The translations under genes and the position numbers were made by a program. Shown piece after piece: positions 18,401 to 28,702 of a stretch of 64,000 nt of DNA. The stretch is from Gammaproteobacteria bacterium. GTDB lineage: Bacteria; Pseudomonadota; Gammaproteobacteria; Pseudomonadales; Azotimanducaceae. The notes beneath the pieces were generated by a model. That model saw nothing but the letters and a program-made list of their open reading frames with translations. It was not told the origin of the DNA and ran no database searches. The first letter of the stretch is position 1; each line of letters begins with the position of its first letter. The stretch covers positions 1-64,000 of the forward strand of contig JAPOYV010000010.1 of the NCBI GenBank assembly GCA_026706385.1, read 5' to 3'.

Positions 18401-19296
18401 GCGCGTCGCCTGGCGGCGACGCGAGATTCGCGGGGACGCGTTACCGGGGCCGATTCGCGCCCACGCCGTCCGGCCCGCTGCATCTCGGCTCGCTGCTCAC
18501 CGCGGTCGCCTCATGGCTTGACGCCCGCGCACAGGGCGGACACTGGGCGGTGCGCGTCGACGACCTCGACACGCCGCGCGTCGCGCCGGGCGCCGAGTCC
18601 GGGATTCTCAGATCGCTCGAAGCGCACGGCCTTACGTGGGACGGACCCCTCGTTCGACAAAGCCACCACGTCGACCTCTACCGTGACGCTCTGGGTGAAC
18701 TGACCGAGCACTGCTACGCCTGTCGCTGCAGCCGCCGGGATCTACGCGGCTCGACGGCGTATCCCGGCACATGCCGACACCTCGGACTGGCTCGGCAAGG
18801 CAACGCTATACGCGTCCGCGTTCCGGCCACACCCATCGCATTCGAAGACCGCATCCAAGGCCCCTACGGCGAAAACCTGGCGGCGACAACGGGCGACTTT
18901 GTCGTCTGGCGGCGGGACGGTATGGCGTCCTACCAGCTTGCCGTCGTGATCGACGACGACGCAATGGACATCAACGCCGTCGTCCGCGGTGCTGACCTGC
19001 TCGACAATACGCCGCGACAGCTCTATCTGCTGCAACGGCTCGGCCGGCCCGCGCCGCGCTACGCCCACGTCCCGGTCGTCGTCGAAGCGACGGGCGTCAA
19101 GCTCTCCAAGCACAATGCCGCCACCGCGATCGACGACCGCGCCGCTCCGCACAACCTCGCGACCGTTCTCGGGCTGTTGGGCTTCGACCCGCCCTGGGAT
19201 CGGGTCGACGCGATGCTCGACTGGGCGCGGCGGCGCTGGGACATCGCCGCGCTGCCTTCGGAAGCGTCGATTCGCGGTTTCACCGCCTTGGCATGA
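18346..19296 (+). CDS. gluQ: glutamyl-Q tRNA(Asp) synthetase
   Basis: Attaches glutamate to queuosine-34 of tRNA-Asp. It is a truncated GluRS-like enzyme: RGRFAPTPSGPLHLGSL (HIGH region), CYACRCSRRDL with a later Cys for zinc, and KLSKHNAAT (KMSKS-like). The catalytic body begins at about 18442. No ATG, GTG or TTG occurs in frame between the dksA stop and that point. The nearest starts are ATG 18346 and GTG 18292, both inside dksA, so the gene overlaps dksA by at least 55 bases. A stem-loop (18402-18423) sits in the extra segment. Identity is firm; the start is not. Confidence 0.88.
   Translation: MRRLQGARGIARAAASRLGASPGGDARFAGTRYRGRFAPTPSGPLHLGSLLTAVASWLDARAQGGHWAVRVDDLDTPRVAPGAESGILRSLEAHGLTWDGPLVRQSHHVDLYRDALGELTEHCYACRCSRRDLRGSTAYPGTCRHLGLARQGNAIRVRVPATPIAFEDRIQGPYGENLAATTGDFVVWRRDGMASYQLAVVIDDDAMDINAVVRGADLLDNTPRQLYLLQRLGRPAPRYAHVPVVVEATGVKLSKHNAATAIDDRAAPHNLATVLGLLGFDPPWDRVDAMLDWARRRWDIAALPSEASIRGFTALA
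18402..18423 (+). repeat. perfect 9-bp stem-loop at the dksA-gluQ junction
   Basis: CGCGTCGCC and GGCGACGCG flank a TGGC loop immediately after the dksA stop. It has no T-run, so it is not an obvious terminator. It lies within the frame of gluQ and could instead be a translational or RNA-stability element. Confidence 0.6.
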
Positions 19297-19328
19297 GTGC
19301 CATTCGGTAGATCAGTTAGACTCCAACG

Positions 19329-20672
19329 ATGATGCGCGTCCTCGTCCTGGAGCGTGACGCCGCCAAACGGCAGCGGCTGCGTGCCTTGCTCGAAGACAAC
19401 GCCTTTGAGGTTTTCGAAGCCACAGCCGCACCCGGCGCGCGCCAAGCCCACGGCAACCGCGTGCAGACGGTGTTGGCCGACGCGCTGTTGCTCGCCGAAC
19501 ACGACATCATCGCGCTCGCCCATCCGGTGCCGGTGATACTGATCGCTCACGCCCCGAGCGTCGGCCAAGCGGTCGAGTGCATGCGCAAGGGCGCCAGCGA
19601 CTACCTCGCTTGGCCATGCGAACCCGAACGACTCGTGGCCGCGGTCACAGCCGCAACCTCCCGGTTCCCCAACGGCGCCACCGGCACCGACGACCTGTCC
19701 GCCTTCGTCGGGGCCTCGCCCCCGGTCCGGGAACTCAAGGAACGCATACACGAGGCGGCGGCAGCGGCTGGCCCGGTCTTCCTGCGAGGGGAGCCGGGTA
19801 CGGGCAAGGAACTCGCCGCGCGCGCCCTGCACCATGCCAGTGATCGCCGCTACGCACCACTGATCGTCCTCAACTGCGCGACAACGGACGAAGCCTCGAT
19901 CGAACCGGCGCTGTTCGGCTACGACGTGGCACCCGGCGAGGGCGGGAGCGGCGGACTGATCGGCGCCGCGCACGACGGTACATTGCTCATCAAGGACATC
20001 GACCTCATGCCGGTCGCCGCACAGACCCGGTTGGTGCGGCTTCTCGACCACGGTGCTGCGCGGGAGAACAACACTTCAGCCGGCGCGCAGACCACGACGG
20101 ACGCGGCGGTTCGAGTCGTGGCGACGTCGCATCAGGACCTGCCGCAACTCGCGGCCAACGGACACTTCCTGGACCAACTGCTCGATGCCCTTGGGCAGAC
20201 CACGTTGCACGTCCCGCCACTGCGCGACCGGGGGGACGACGTCGTGCAAATCGCTCAGGCCGTCCTCGACCGGACCTCGGCCAAGCTCAACAAGCCAGGC
20301 ATCGGGTTCTCGGCCGCCGCCCTCGCGGCGCTGTGCAACCACCCGTGGCCCGGCAACGTCCGCGAGCTGAAAAACACCGTCGAACGCGCAGCGGGACTGT
20401 GCGATGCACCCGCCATTGATACGGACCTGCTGCCGTTCGACTTGAGCGAAGGCGGCACTTCGGCCGAACCGGCACCGGAGACCACGGGCAGTCTCGAGGA
20501 CTTTTTCGTGAGGTTCGTGCTCGCAAACCAGGACCAATACACGGAGACCGAGCTCGCCAGCCAACTCGGCATCAGCCGCAAGAGCCTGTGGGAACGGCGC
20601 CAACGCCTGAACATCCCGCGGCGGCGAACCCGGAAACGGGGACCCAGGCGACCTGCGGCGGGTCTGCGATAG
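19329..20672 (+). CDS. CbrB/NtrC-family regulator with degenerate receiver and AAA+ motifs
   Basis: A 447-residue receiver-AAA+-Fis regulator lying between gluQ and pcnB, the place of cbrB in Pseudomonas. The C-terminal HTH (ELASQLGISRKSLWERRQRL) is very CbrB-like. The rest has decayed from the active form. The receiver lacks the paired acidic start (LVLERD instead of VDDD), and its conserved Lys is Trp (YLAWP). Walker A is kept (GEPGTGKE), Walker B is changed (TLLIKDID instead of TLFLDEI), and GAFTGA, which contacts sigma-54, is missing (VAPGEGGSGG). No CbrA kinase is adjacent. It may regulate without phosphorylation or sigma-54. Confidence 0.85.
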   Translation: MMRVLVLERDAAKRQRLRALLEDNAFEVFEATAAPGARQAHGNRVQTVLADALLLAEHDIIALAHPVPVILIAHAPSVGQAVECMRKGASDYLAWPCEPERLVAAVTAATSRFPNGATGTDDLSAFVGASPPVRELKERIHEAAAAAGPVFLRGEPGTGKELAARALHHASDRRYAPLIVLNCATTDEASIEPALFGYDVAPGEGGSGGLIGAAHDGTLLIKDIDLMPVAAQTRLVRLLDHGAARENNTSAGAQTTTDAAVRVVATSHQDLPQLAANGHFLDQLLDALGQTTLHVPPLRDRGDDVVQIAQAVLDRTSAKLNKPGIGFSAAALAALCNHPWPGNVRELKNTVERAAGLCDAPAIDTDLLPFDLSEGGTSAEPAPETTGSLEDFFVRFVLANQDQYTETELASQLGISRKSLWERRQRLNIPRRRTRKRGPRRPAAGLR

Positions 20673-20717
20673 CCGGCTGCATCGCGGGCCTCACGACACT
20701 TGAGGCTCGTTAACCGC

Positions 20718-20723
20718 TACAAT
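20718..20723 (+). promoter_or_regulatory. -10-like TACAAT upstream of pcnB
   Basis: TACAATCCGCCG repeats the string found before hemL and lies 21 bases before the GTG start of pcnB. Because it would sit inside the reading frame if an upstream TTG (20700) were used, it argues for the GTG start. The -35 region is weak. Confidence 0.35.
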
Positions 20724-20744
20724 CCGCCGCTGTCGGAAGCACCT

Positions 20745-22121
20745 GTGCCCGCCCAAGCGCTAAGTTCCTTGCCAACGCGGATCGACGACTCCCGCCTTGA
20801 CCCCGCCCGGGTATCCCGCGCCGCGGTTGCCGTGATCGATGGTCTACGCGATGCCGGCTTCGACGCCTACCTGGTCGGGGGTTGCGTGCGCGACCTCCTG
20901 CTCGGCCGCACGCCAAAGGACTTCGACATCGCAAGCGATGCCACACCGGAAGAGGTGCGCGAGGTGTTCCCTCGCGTGCGTGTCGTGGGGCGCCGCTTCC
21001 GCATCGCCCATGTCCGCATCCGTCGGGAGGTGATCGAGGTCTCCACCTTCCGCCGCGCTCTCGACGAAGGCGACGGGCGTCGTCCGGTGGTGTCGAGCGA
21101 AGGTGTGATACTGCGCGACAACGCCTACGGCGCCATCCACGAGGATGCCTTCCGTCGCGACTTCACGGCCAATGCGCTCTACTACGACCCGATCGGGCAT
21201 GTCCTGCTCGACTACTGCGACGGCCTGAAGGACCTCGAGGCACGCACGCTGCGCGCCATCGGAGACCCCGAGACCCGGTTCCGCGAGGATCCCGTGCGCA
21301 TCCTGCGTGCCGTCCGTTTCGCCACCAAGCTCGACCTCACGCTGCACGCCGAAACACGGAGAGCCATCGCGCCGACGCGCGCCATGCTCGACGCCATACC
21401 GCCTGCACGTCTATTCGATGAATTCGGCAAGCTGTTCATGGGTGGCGCCGGCGAGCGGACCTTCGAGGCGTTGCAGCAACACGACCTGATGTCGCACCTG
21501 GTCCCCTTGAGCGAGGACGGGGGCGACCTCGCGCGACTGGCGCTGGCCAACACGGATCAACGGATCCGCGAGGGCAAGCCGGTGACACCCGGATTCCTGC
21601 TCGCTGCGTTCCTGTGGCCTGAATTCGTCCACCGCACGGAAACGGCCGGGCCTCGTCAGCCGACCGAGGAGCAACTCGACAGCGCTGCCATGGCGGTCCT
21701 CGCCGCGCAGCAGTCCACCTTGGCGATTCCGCGTCGGCACGCCTACTTCGTGCGCGAGGTTTGGCGATTGCAGCCCGCCTTGGCGTGGCGAACCGCCAAG
21801 AATGTGCCGCGAGTGCTGGCCCACCGCCGGTTTCGTGCCGCATACGACTTCCTGCTGCTGCGCAGCGAGGTAGACGAAGAGCCCTCAGCCGGGGAGCGCC
21901 CCCGCCGCGAAGCGGCGGGCAGGGGCACTGCCCCTCACAACGGCGAACTCCGCGAGCTTGCGGATTGGTGGACCGAGGCCCAGACGCTCGACGCCGACGA
22001 CCTGGCCCAACGGCTGCCCCGCGAACGCTCCCCGCGACGGCGACGACGCCGTTATGCGCATGGCAACCGCCGCAAGAGCAACCCCATGGCGACTGCCAAC
22101 GGGGCCGCCGCGGCGCCATAA
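20745..22121 (+). CDS. pcnB: poly(A) polymerase I
   Basis: Adds 3' poly(A) tails that promote RNA decay. The nucleotidyltransferase core shows LVGGCVRDLLLGRTPKDFDI with the DxD metal pair, then the RFREDPVRILRAVRFA neck motif and a basic Arg-rich C-terminus. GTG 20745 was chosen because GGAAG lies 5 bases upstream. Near the C-terminus the line LLLRSEVDE...ELRELADWWTEAQ is interrupted by about 20 extra residues starting EPSAGERPRREAAG. These come from a copy of the dispersed element (21879-21936), inserted in frame. The order dksA-gluQ-cbrB-pcnB-pan is Pseudomonas-like. Confidence 0.95.
   Translation: MPAQALSSLPTRIDDSRLDPARVSRAAVAVIDGLRDAGFDAYLVGGCVRDLLLGRTPKDFDIASDATPEEVREVFPRVRVVGRRFRIAHVRIRREVIEVSTFRRALDEGDGRRPVVSSEGVILRDNAYGAIHEDAFRRDFTANALYYDPIGHVLLDYCDGLKDLEARTLRAIGDPETRFREDPVRILRAVRFATKLDLTLHAETRRAIAPTRAMLDAIPPARLFDEFGKLFMGGAGERTFEALQQHDLMSHLVPLSEDGGDLARLALANTDQRIREGKPVTPGFLLAAFLWPEFVHRTETAGPRQPTEEQLDSAAMAVLAAQQSTLAIPRRHAYFVREVWRLQPALAWRTAKNVPRVLAHRRFRAAYDFLLLRSEVDEEPSAGERPRREAAGRGTAPHNGELRELADWWTEAQTLDADDLAQRLPRERSPRRRRRRYAHGNRRKSNPMATANGAAAAP
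21879..21936 (+). repeat. dispersed palindromic element inserted in frame in pcnB
   Basis: The head GAGCCCTCAGCCGGGGAGCG is identical to the copies at 17.6 kb. It is followed by two perfect hairpins: CCCGCCGC-GAA-GCGGCGGG (21901-21919) and AGGGGCA-C-TGCCCCT (21921-21935). The second ends in TGCCCCTCACAA, similar to the tail TGCCCCTCGCAAG at 17.66 kb. The reading frame of pcnB passes through without a stop. Confidence 0.88.
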
Positions 22122-22127
22122 CGGACC

Positions 22128-22808
22128 GTGCCCGCCGCGCCAGGCGACGCCGTCCTCACCCGGCCGTTCGCGCCCAAGTTCATTGCCATTGAAGGTCCCA
22201 TCGGCGTTGGCAAAACCACCTTGGCACGCCGCTTGGCGGACACCTTCCGGCGCCCACTCCTCCTTGAGCCCGCCGCCGAGAACCCTTTCCTGGACCGCTT
22301 CTACCGGGAGGGACGACGCTACGCGCTGCCGACCCAGCTCTTCTTCCTGCTCCATCGCGCCGACCAGGTCGCCCGCCTGGCCGACGAAGACCTGATCGGG
22401 CCGCTCCTGGTCGCCGACTTTCTCATCGAGAAGGACCGCCTGTTCGCGGAGGTCACGCTGGACGCCCATGAGATGACGCTCTATGAGCAGATCTATCGCA
22501 CGCTCGACATACGCCCGCCACGGCCCGACCTAGTGATCTACCTGCAAGCACCCGTGCCGGTGTTGCTCGACCGAATCCGCCGCCGCGGAATCGGCTACGA
22601 GCAGCGTATCGACACGGAATACCTCACGTCCTTAAGCGATGCCTACGCCGAGTTCTTCCACTTCTACGAAAACGCGCCGCTGTTGATCGTCAACGCCGCG
22701 GAGATCGACTTCGCACACAACGAGCGTCACTACGGCGCGCTGGTCGCACAGATCGAGGCGATGGACAGCGTCCGCCAATACTTCAACCCGAATCCCACCT
22801 TGCTATGA
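22128..22808 (+). CDS. deoxynucleoside kinase family protein
   Basis: A P-loop kinase of 226 aa that should phosphorylate deoxyribonucleosides in salvage. It has FIAIEGPIGVGKTTLARRL (Walker A), then EPAAENPFLDRFY, DRLFAEVTL, and an RIRRRGIGYEQ LID-type segment typical of the deoxyadenosine/deoxyguanosine kinase group. GTG 22128 starts 6 bases after pcnB. In Pseudomonas folK occupies this position before panB; no folK is seen here. Substrate preference cannot be read. Confidence 0.85.
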   Translation: MPAAPGDAVLTRPFAPKFIAIEGPIGVGKTTLARRLADTFRRPLLLEPAAENPFLDRFYREGRRYALPTQLFFLLHRADQVARLADEDLIGPLLVADFLIEKDRLFAEVTLDAHEMTLYEQIYRTLDIRPPRPDLVIYLQAPVPVLLDRIRRRGIGYEQRIDTEYLTSLSDAYAEFFHFYENAPLLIVNAAEIDFAHNERHYGALVAQIEAMDSVRQYFNPNPTLL

Positions 22809-22818
22809 TCGGCTCGCC

Positions 22819-23640
22819 ATGAGCGCCCAGGCCCGCAAATCCCCCGTCTCGCTGAATACGCTCCGGCAGATGAAACGTCGGGGCGAACACTTCGCTTCCC
22901 TCACCGCCTACGACGCCTTGTTCGCCGAGTTGATCTCGTCCTCCGGCGTCGACGTGCTACTGGTCGGCGACTCCTTGGGGATGGTGCTGCACGGGCATGA
23001 CAGCACGTTGCCCGTGACCTTGGACGACATGGTCTATCACATGAACTGCGTGCGCCGAGGCAACAAGGGCGCCCTGATCATGGCCGACCTGCCGTTCATG
23101 AGCTACGCATCGGAGTCGCAGTCGCTAGAGAGCGCCGCGTCGCTCATGCGCGCCGGCGCCCACGTGGTCAAACTCGAGGGGGGCGCTTGGCTTGCGGAGT
23201 CCACGCGGCTCTTGACCGAACGCGGCATTCCAGTCTGCGCGCACATGGGACTCACGCCGCAGTCCATCAACCGCATCGGCGGTTACCGGGTGCAAGGCCG
23301 CAACCCCGACCATGCCCAGACCATGATCGACGAAGCGCTGATCCTGCAGGACTCGGGAGCCTCCATCATCCTGCTCGAATGCGTACCGGTCGACCTCGGT
23401 CAGGAGATCAGCGAGAAGCTCGAAGTCTGCGTCATCGGCATCGGTGCGGGGCCGCACACCGATGGCCAGATCATGGTCATGCACGACATGCTCGGACTGA
23501 CGCCCTCGAGCATCCGCGTACCCAAGTTCGTCAAGAACTTCCTGCCGGAGAGCGACAACGGCATACCCGGGGCCTTCCGCGCCTATGCCGACGCCGTGAA
23601 AGCCGGCACATTCCCCGCGCCGGAGCACTGCTTCACCTGA
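22819..23640 (+). CDS. panB: 3-methyl-2-oxobutanoate hydroxymethyltransferase
   Basis: Makes ketopantoate from alpha-ketoisovalerate with methylene-THF, the first step of pantothenate synthesis. The 273-residue TIM-barrel protein has the conserved LTAYDALFAELISSSGVD block, LLVGDSLGMVLHGHDSTLPV, the RRGNKGALIMADLPFMSY loop, MGLTPQSIN and the EISEKLEVCVIGIGAG block. It starts 10 bases after the kinase and is followed by panC 12 bases on, so the three are probably cotranscribed. No panD follows. Confidence 0.97.
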   Translation: MSAQARKSPVSLNTLRQMKRRGEHFASLTAYDALFAELISSSGVDVLLVGDSLGMVLHGHDSTLPVTLDDMVYHMNCVRRGNKGALIMADLPFMSYASESQSLESAASLMRAGAHVVKLEGGAWLAESTRLLTERGIPVCAHMGLTPQSINRIGGYRVQGRNPDHAQTMIDEALILQDSGASIILLECVPVDLGQEISEKLEVCVIGIGAGPHTDGQIMVMHDMLGLTPSSIRVPKFVKNFLPESDNGIPGAFRAYADAVKAGTFPAPEHCFT

Positions 23641-23652
23641 CGGGCTAATCCC

Positions 23653-24495
23653 ATGGAAGTTGCCCATCGGATCGACGAAGTGCGCACTAGGCTTGCCGGA
23701 TTCGGCGGCCACGCTGTCGGCCTCGTGCCCACCATGGGCAACCTGCACGAGGGTCACCTGGAATTGGTCCGCACCTGTCGGCGGCAATGCGACGTCTGCG
23801 TGGTGTCCATCTTCGTCAACCCCACCCAGTTCGGTCCGAGCGAGGACTACGCCAACTACCCGCGCACGCTCGACGACGACTTGGCGCGCCTCGACGAGGC
23901 GGACGTCGACGTGGTCTTCAAGCCTGACGTGGAGGAGATGTACCCCGCCGGTCAGGACGATCACGTCACCGTCACCGTGCCGGGCCTCGCCAACACGCTC
24001 TGCGGCGCGAGCCGGCCCGGACATTTCGACGCCGTCGCCACCGTGGTCGCCAAGCTCTTCAACATCGTCCAGCCCAAGCACGCCTTCTTCGGCGAGAAGG
24101 ACTGGCAGCAGCTCGCCGTGATCCGGGCGATGGGGCGGCAACTCGACATGCCCATCGACGTGGTCGGCGTGCCGACCGTCCGGGCGGAAAGCGGGCTTGC
24201 GCTGTCGAGCCGCAACAACTATCTCAGTGATGCGGAGCGTGACCGCGCGGCACTCCTCAATGCGACGCTGGTGGATGTCAAGCGGGCCATCTCGACCGGC
24301 AATCAGCGATACAGCGAGCTAGAAAGCCAGGCCGCGACCTCGCTGGCGGACGGCGGATTCGACGTCGACTACGTCGCCGTGCGGGATGCCCATAGGCTGT
24401 GCGAGCCCGACTCGGCATCGACTGATCTGCGTGTCCTGGCCGCTGCCCGGCTTGGCCGCGCCCGCCTGATCGACAACGTCGGCGTCGATCGCTGA
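23653..24495 (+). CDS. panC: pantoate--beta-alanine ligase
   Basis: Condenses pantoate and beta-alanine with ATP to give pantothenate. The 280-residue protein has VPTMGNLHEGHLELV (the HIGH-like nucleotide motif), SIFVNPTQFGPSEDYANYPRT, FFGEKDWQQLAVI and the LALSSRNNYLS KMSKS-like loop. It directly follows panB. Aspartate decarboxylase (panD), which supplies beta-alanine and is next in Pseudomonas, is missing here, so it must lie elsewhere or beta-alanine comes from another route. Confidence 0.97.
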   Translation: MEVAHRIDEVRTRLAGFGGHAVGLVPTMGNLHEGHLELVRTCRRQCDVCVVSIFVNPTQFGPSEDYANYPRTLDDDLARLDEADVDVVFKPDVEEMYPAGQDDHVTVTVPGLANTLCGASRPGHFDAVATVVAKLFNIVQPKHAFFGEKDWQQLAVIRAMGRQLDMPIDVVGVPTVRAESGLALSSRNNYLSDAERDRAALLNATLVDVKRAISTGNQRYSELESQAATSLADGGFDVDYVAVRDAHRLCEPDSASTDLRVLAAARLGRARLIDNVGVDR

Positions 24496-24554
24496 TGGTT
24501 CGGCGTGACGCGCGGACGTCCGCGTCCGCATCGACCGCTCGCTAGACGCAACGT

Positions 24555-26141
24555 ATGTGGACGTCAAGGAATAGGCCCCCCGAGGAACTCGCTTCCTGGC
24601 ATCGCCTGGCCGCCCTGGCCGAGCAACGGGCCGGCCAACCCATCGAACCCGAACAGGGTCGTTTCGAGACGTACTCCGCGCGCGTCGGTCGTATGTTCAT
24701 CGACTACTCCAAGCAACGCATCGACGCGGCCGTCATGGCGGCGCTCATCGATCTGGCCGAGGAATGCGGCCTCGACGACGCCATCCAGGCGATGTTCGTC
24801 GGCGAGCACGTCAATACAACCGAAGACCGACCGGCCCTGCACACGGCCTTGCGCGCACCCGACGGCGAAGGCCCAAAGGCTGTCGCCGGGCTCGTCGAGG
24901 CGGAGCGCAATCGCTTTCTCACGTTCGCCGAGGACGTCCGCAGCGGCCGTTGGCGCGGGCACACCGGCGAGGCCATCTCTACGGTCGTGCACATCGGAAT
25001 CGGCGGCTCGCACCTAGGACCGGAGTTGGTCTGCCAAGCCCTCCGCCCGGACAGCGACCCCGAGATCCGGTTCCTCGCCAATATAGACGGCGACGCCGCG
25101 ACCCGAGCGCTCACCGGGCTCGACCCGGCAACCACACTCTTCATCGTCGCCTCCAAGAGTTTCGCAACGCTAGAGACGCGGACAAACGCCGCAACCGCGC
25201 GAAGCTGGTTCGTCGAACGCACATGCGACCCGCACGCGGTCGCGCGGCACTTCGTGGCCGTGACGGCCAACGACGAGGCTGCGCAAGCGTTCGGCATGCC
25301 CCCCGCAAACCGTTTCGCGACGTGGGATTGGGTCGGCGGCCGCTACTCGCTCTGGTCGGCCGTTGGACTGCCCATCGCCATCGCCCTGGGGCGCTCCGGC
25401 TTCGACGACCTACTCGCCGGTGCCTACCTCGCAGATCGACACTTCCGCACGACGCCAACGGCTCGCAATCTACCCGTGCTGCTGGCGCTGCTGCAGGTCT
25501 GGAACAGCAACTTCCTGGGTGCCGCGACCCACGCGCTGTTGGCGTACGACCGCCGACTGCGGCTGTTGCCGGACTACCTCCAACAACTGGAGATGGAGAG
25601 CAACGGCAAGTCCACGCGCCACGACGGAACCCGGGTGGCGATGCACACCGCACCGGTCGTTTGGGGCGGAGAGGAAACCAATGGCCAGCATGCGTTCCAC
25701 CAACTGCTGCACCAGGGCACGCGGGCGTTCACCGCCGATCTCATCGCCACGATACGTCCGGGTCACGATCTTGAGGAACATCACCGCTGGTTGCTCGCGA
25801 ACTGCTTCGCGCAAGGTCAAGCCCTGCTGGCCGCCGACACGACCGGCGGCGAGACGCAAGGCGGCCACGTTCGGGGCAAGCATCCCGTCACGACCGTTTT
25901 GTTGGACGCGTTGACGCCCCGCGCTCTCGGCACGCTACTCGCGCTTTTCGAACACCGGGCCTTCTGCACCGGCGTCATCTGGGGGATCAACCCGTTTGAT
26001 CAACCCGGCGTCGAGCTCGGCAAGGCCTTGGCGGGCCCAATCCAGGACCAGCTAGGGGACTCGCAGCCGACCGAATCCGCAATCGACTTCCCCACCGCCG
26101 CTTTGCTCGCGCACACCAAGAAGGTCGCGTCCGCCCGGTAG
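24555..26141 (+). CDS. pgi: glucose-6-phosphate isomerase
   Basis: Interconverts glucose-6-phosphate and fructose-6-phosphate. Hallmarks of the 528-residue protein are HIGIGGSHLGPELV, the FIVASKSFATLET phosphate loop, ATWDWVGGRYSLWSAVGLP, EMESNGKSTRHDG with the catalytic Glu and GQHAFHQLLHQGT with the catalytic His, and a C-terminal Lys in the HTKKV tail. ATG 24555 lies 59 bases after panC. The position between panC and acs is the Pseudomonas one. Confidence 0.97.
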   Translation: MWTSRNRPPEELASWHRLAALAEQRAGQPIEPEQGRFETYSARVGRMFIDYSKQRIDAAVMAALIDLAEECGLDDAIQAMFVGEHVNTTEDRPALHTALRAPDGEGPKAVAGLVEAERNRFLTFAEDVRSGRWRGHTGEAISTVVHIGIGGSHLGPELVCQALRPDSDPEIRFLANIDGDAATRALTGLDPATTLFIVASKSFATLETRTNAATARSWFVERTCDPHAVARHFVAVTANDEAAQAFGMPPANRFATWDWVGGRYSLWSAVGLPIAIALGRSGFDDLLAGAYLADRHFRTTPTARNLPVLLALLQVWNSNFLGAATHALLAYDRRLRLLPDYLQQLEMESNGKSTRHDGTRVAMHTAPVVWGGEETNGQHAFHQLLHQGTRAFTADLIATIRPGHDLEEHHRWLLANCFAQGQALLAADTTGGETQGGHVRGKHPVTTVLLDALTPRALGTLLALFEHRAFCTGVIWGINPFDQPGVELGKALAGPIQDQLGDSQPTESAIDFPTAALLAHTKKVASAR

Positions 26142-26241
26142 CGCCCAAGGCTTCCCCGCCGAGCGGATGCGTCAATTGCATTGCGCACCAGCCCCCGGCT
26201 AATCTCACTCGCCCTCGCCCCACATCCGCTCAGGAGCAGCC

Positions 26242-28170
<1,929 letters not shown>

Positions 28171-28173
28171 GGC

Positions 28174-28187
28174 AAGCCCCTCGCAAG
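28174..28187 (+). repeat. possible tail remnant of the dispersed element
   Basis: Just after the acs stop, GCCCCTCGCAAG matches the tail of the element at 17.66 kb (TGCCCCTCGCAAGAAG) over 12 bases. The head sequence is missing. It could be a decayed copy or chance. Confidence 0.3.
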
Positions 28188-28205
28188 TAGATGGAGGAAA
28201 TCGCC

Positions 28206-28655
28206 ATGGCCATTCTGAAATGGTCGGGCATCGTCGCCGCCGCGCTCATCCTGGGGTTGTTGGCCCTCAGGATGCTGTACGGCTTGATCGCCAATCCACG
28301 CGTGATGGACGAGATCACCACGAATCCGAACGGGGAGCGGGCGACCGTCGTCATGGCACTCACGTTGCCGGACGGTCGAACCTTGCCGGTCAACTATCGT
28401 CGCGAGGACAACAACGTCTACGCCGGCGCCGACGGTCGCTGGTGGCGCACGCTGCGGGACGGCAACGCGCCCGTCACCGTGCTGATCCGTGGCGAGACCC
28501 TCACGGGACGCGCGCACGTGGTGTTCGACGACGCCGCATTCAAGGCGGACGTCTTCAGCCGCCTGCGACCGACGGTTCCAAGCTGGCTACCCGCTTGGCT
28601 GGATGCCCACCTCGTCGTCATCGAACTCGACGGTTCGGGACCTGCGCCACCGTAG
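28206..28655 (+). CDS. small membrane-anchored protein, possible deazaflavin-nitroreductase-like fold
   Basis: A 149-residue protein with one N-terminal membrane segment (about residues 6-26). The following domain has the pattern GADGRWWRTLRDGNAPVTVLIRGETLTGRAHVV, which recalls the split-barrel Ddn/DUF385 group. That resemblance is by eye and uncertain. GGAGGAA lies 6 bases before ATG 28206, which decides against the ATG at 28191. It follows acs by 35 bases and converges with pnp. Confidence 0.7.
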   Translation: MAILKWSGIVAAALILGLLALRMLYGLIANPRVMDEITTNPNGERATVVMALTLPDGRTLPVNYRREDNNVYAGADGRWWRTLRDGNAPVTVLIRGETLTGRAHVVFDDAAFKADVFSRLRPTVPSWLPAWLDAHLVVIELDGSGPAPP

Positions 28656-28670
28656 GGACCCGGTTTAAGA

Positions 28671-28702
28671 AAGGCGGTGCGGCCGCCGCATCTAGCCGCC
28701 TT
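28671..28702 (-). terminator. nested stem-loop terminator of pnp
   Basis: AAGGCGG (28671-28677) pairs with CCGCCTT (28696-28702), with an inner TGCGG-CCG-CCGCA stem. On the minus strand the stem is followed by TTTCTTAA, so it resembles an intrinsic terminator for pnp. It overlaps the pnp stop codon and may also slow transcription from the convergent small gene. Confidence 0.6.
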
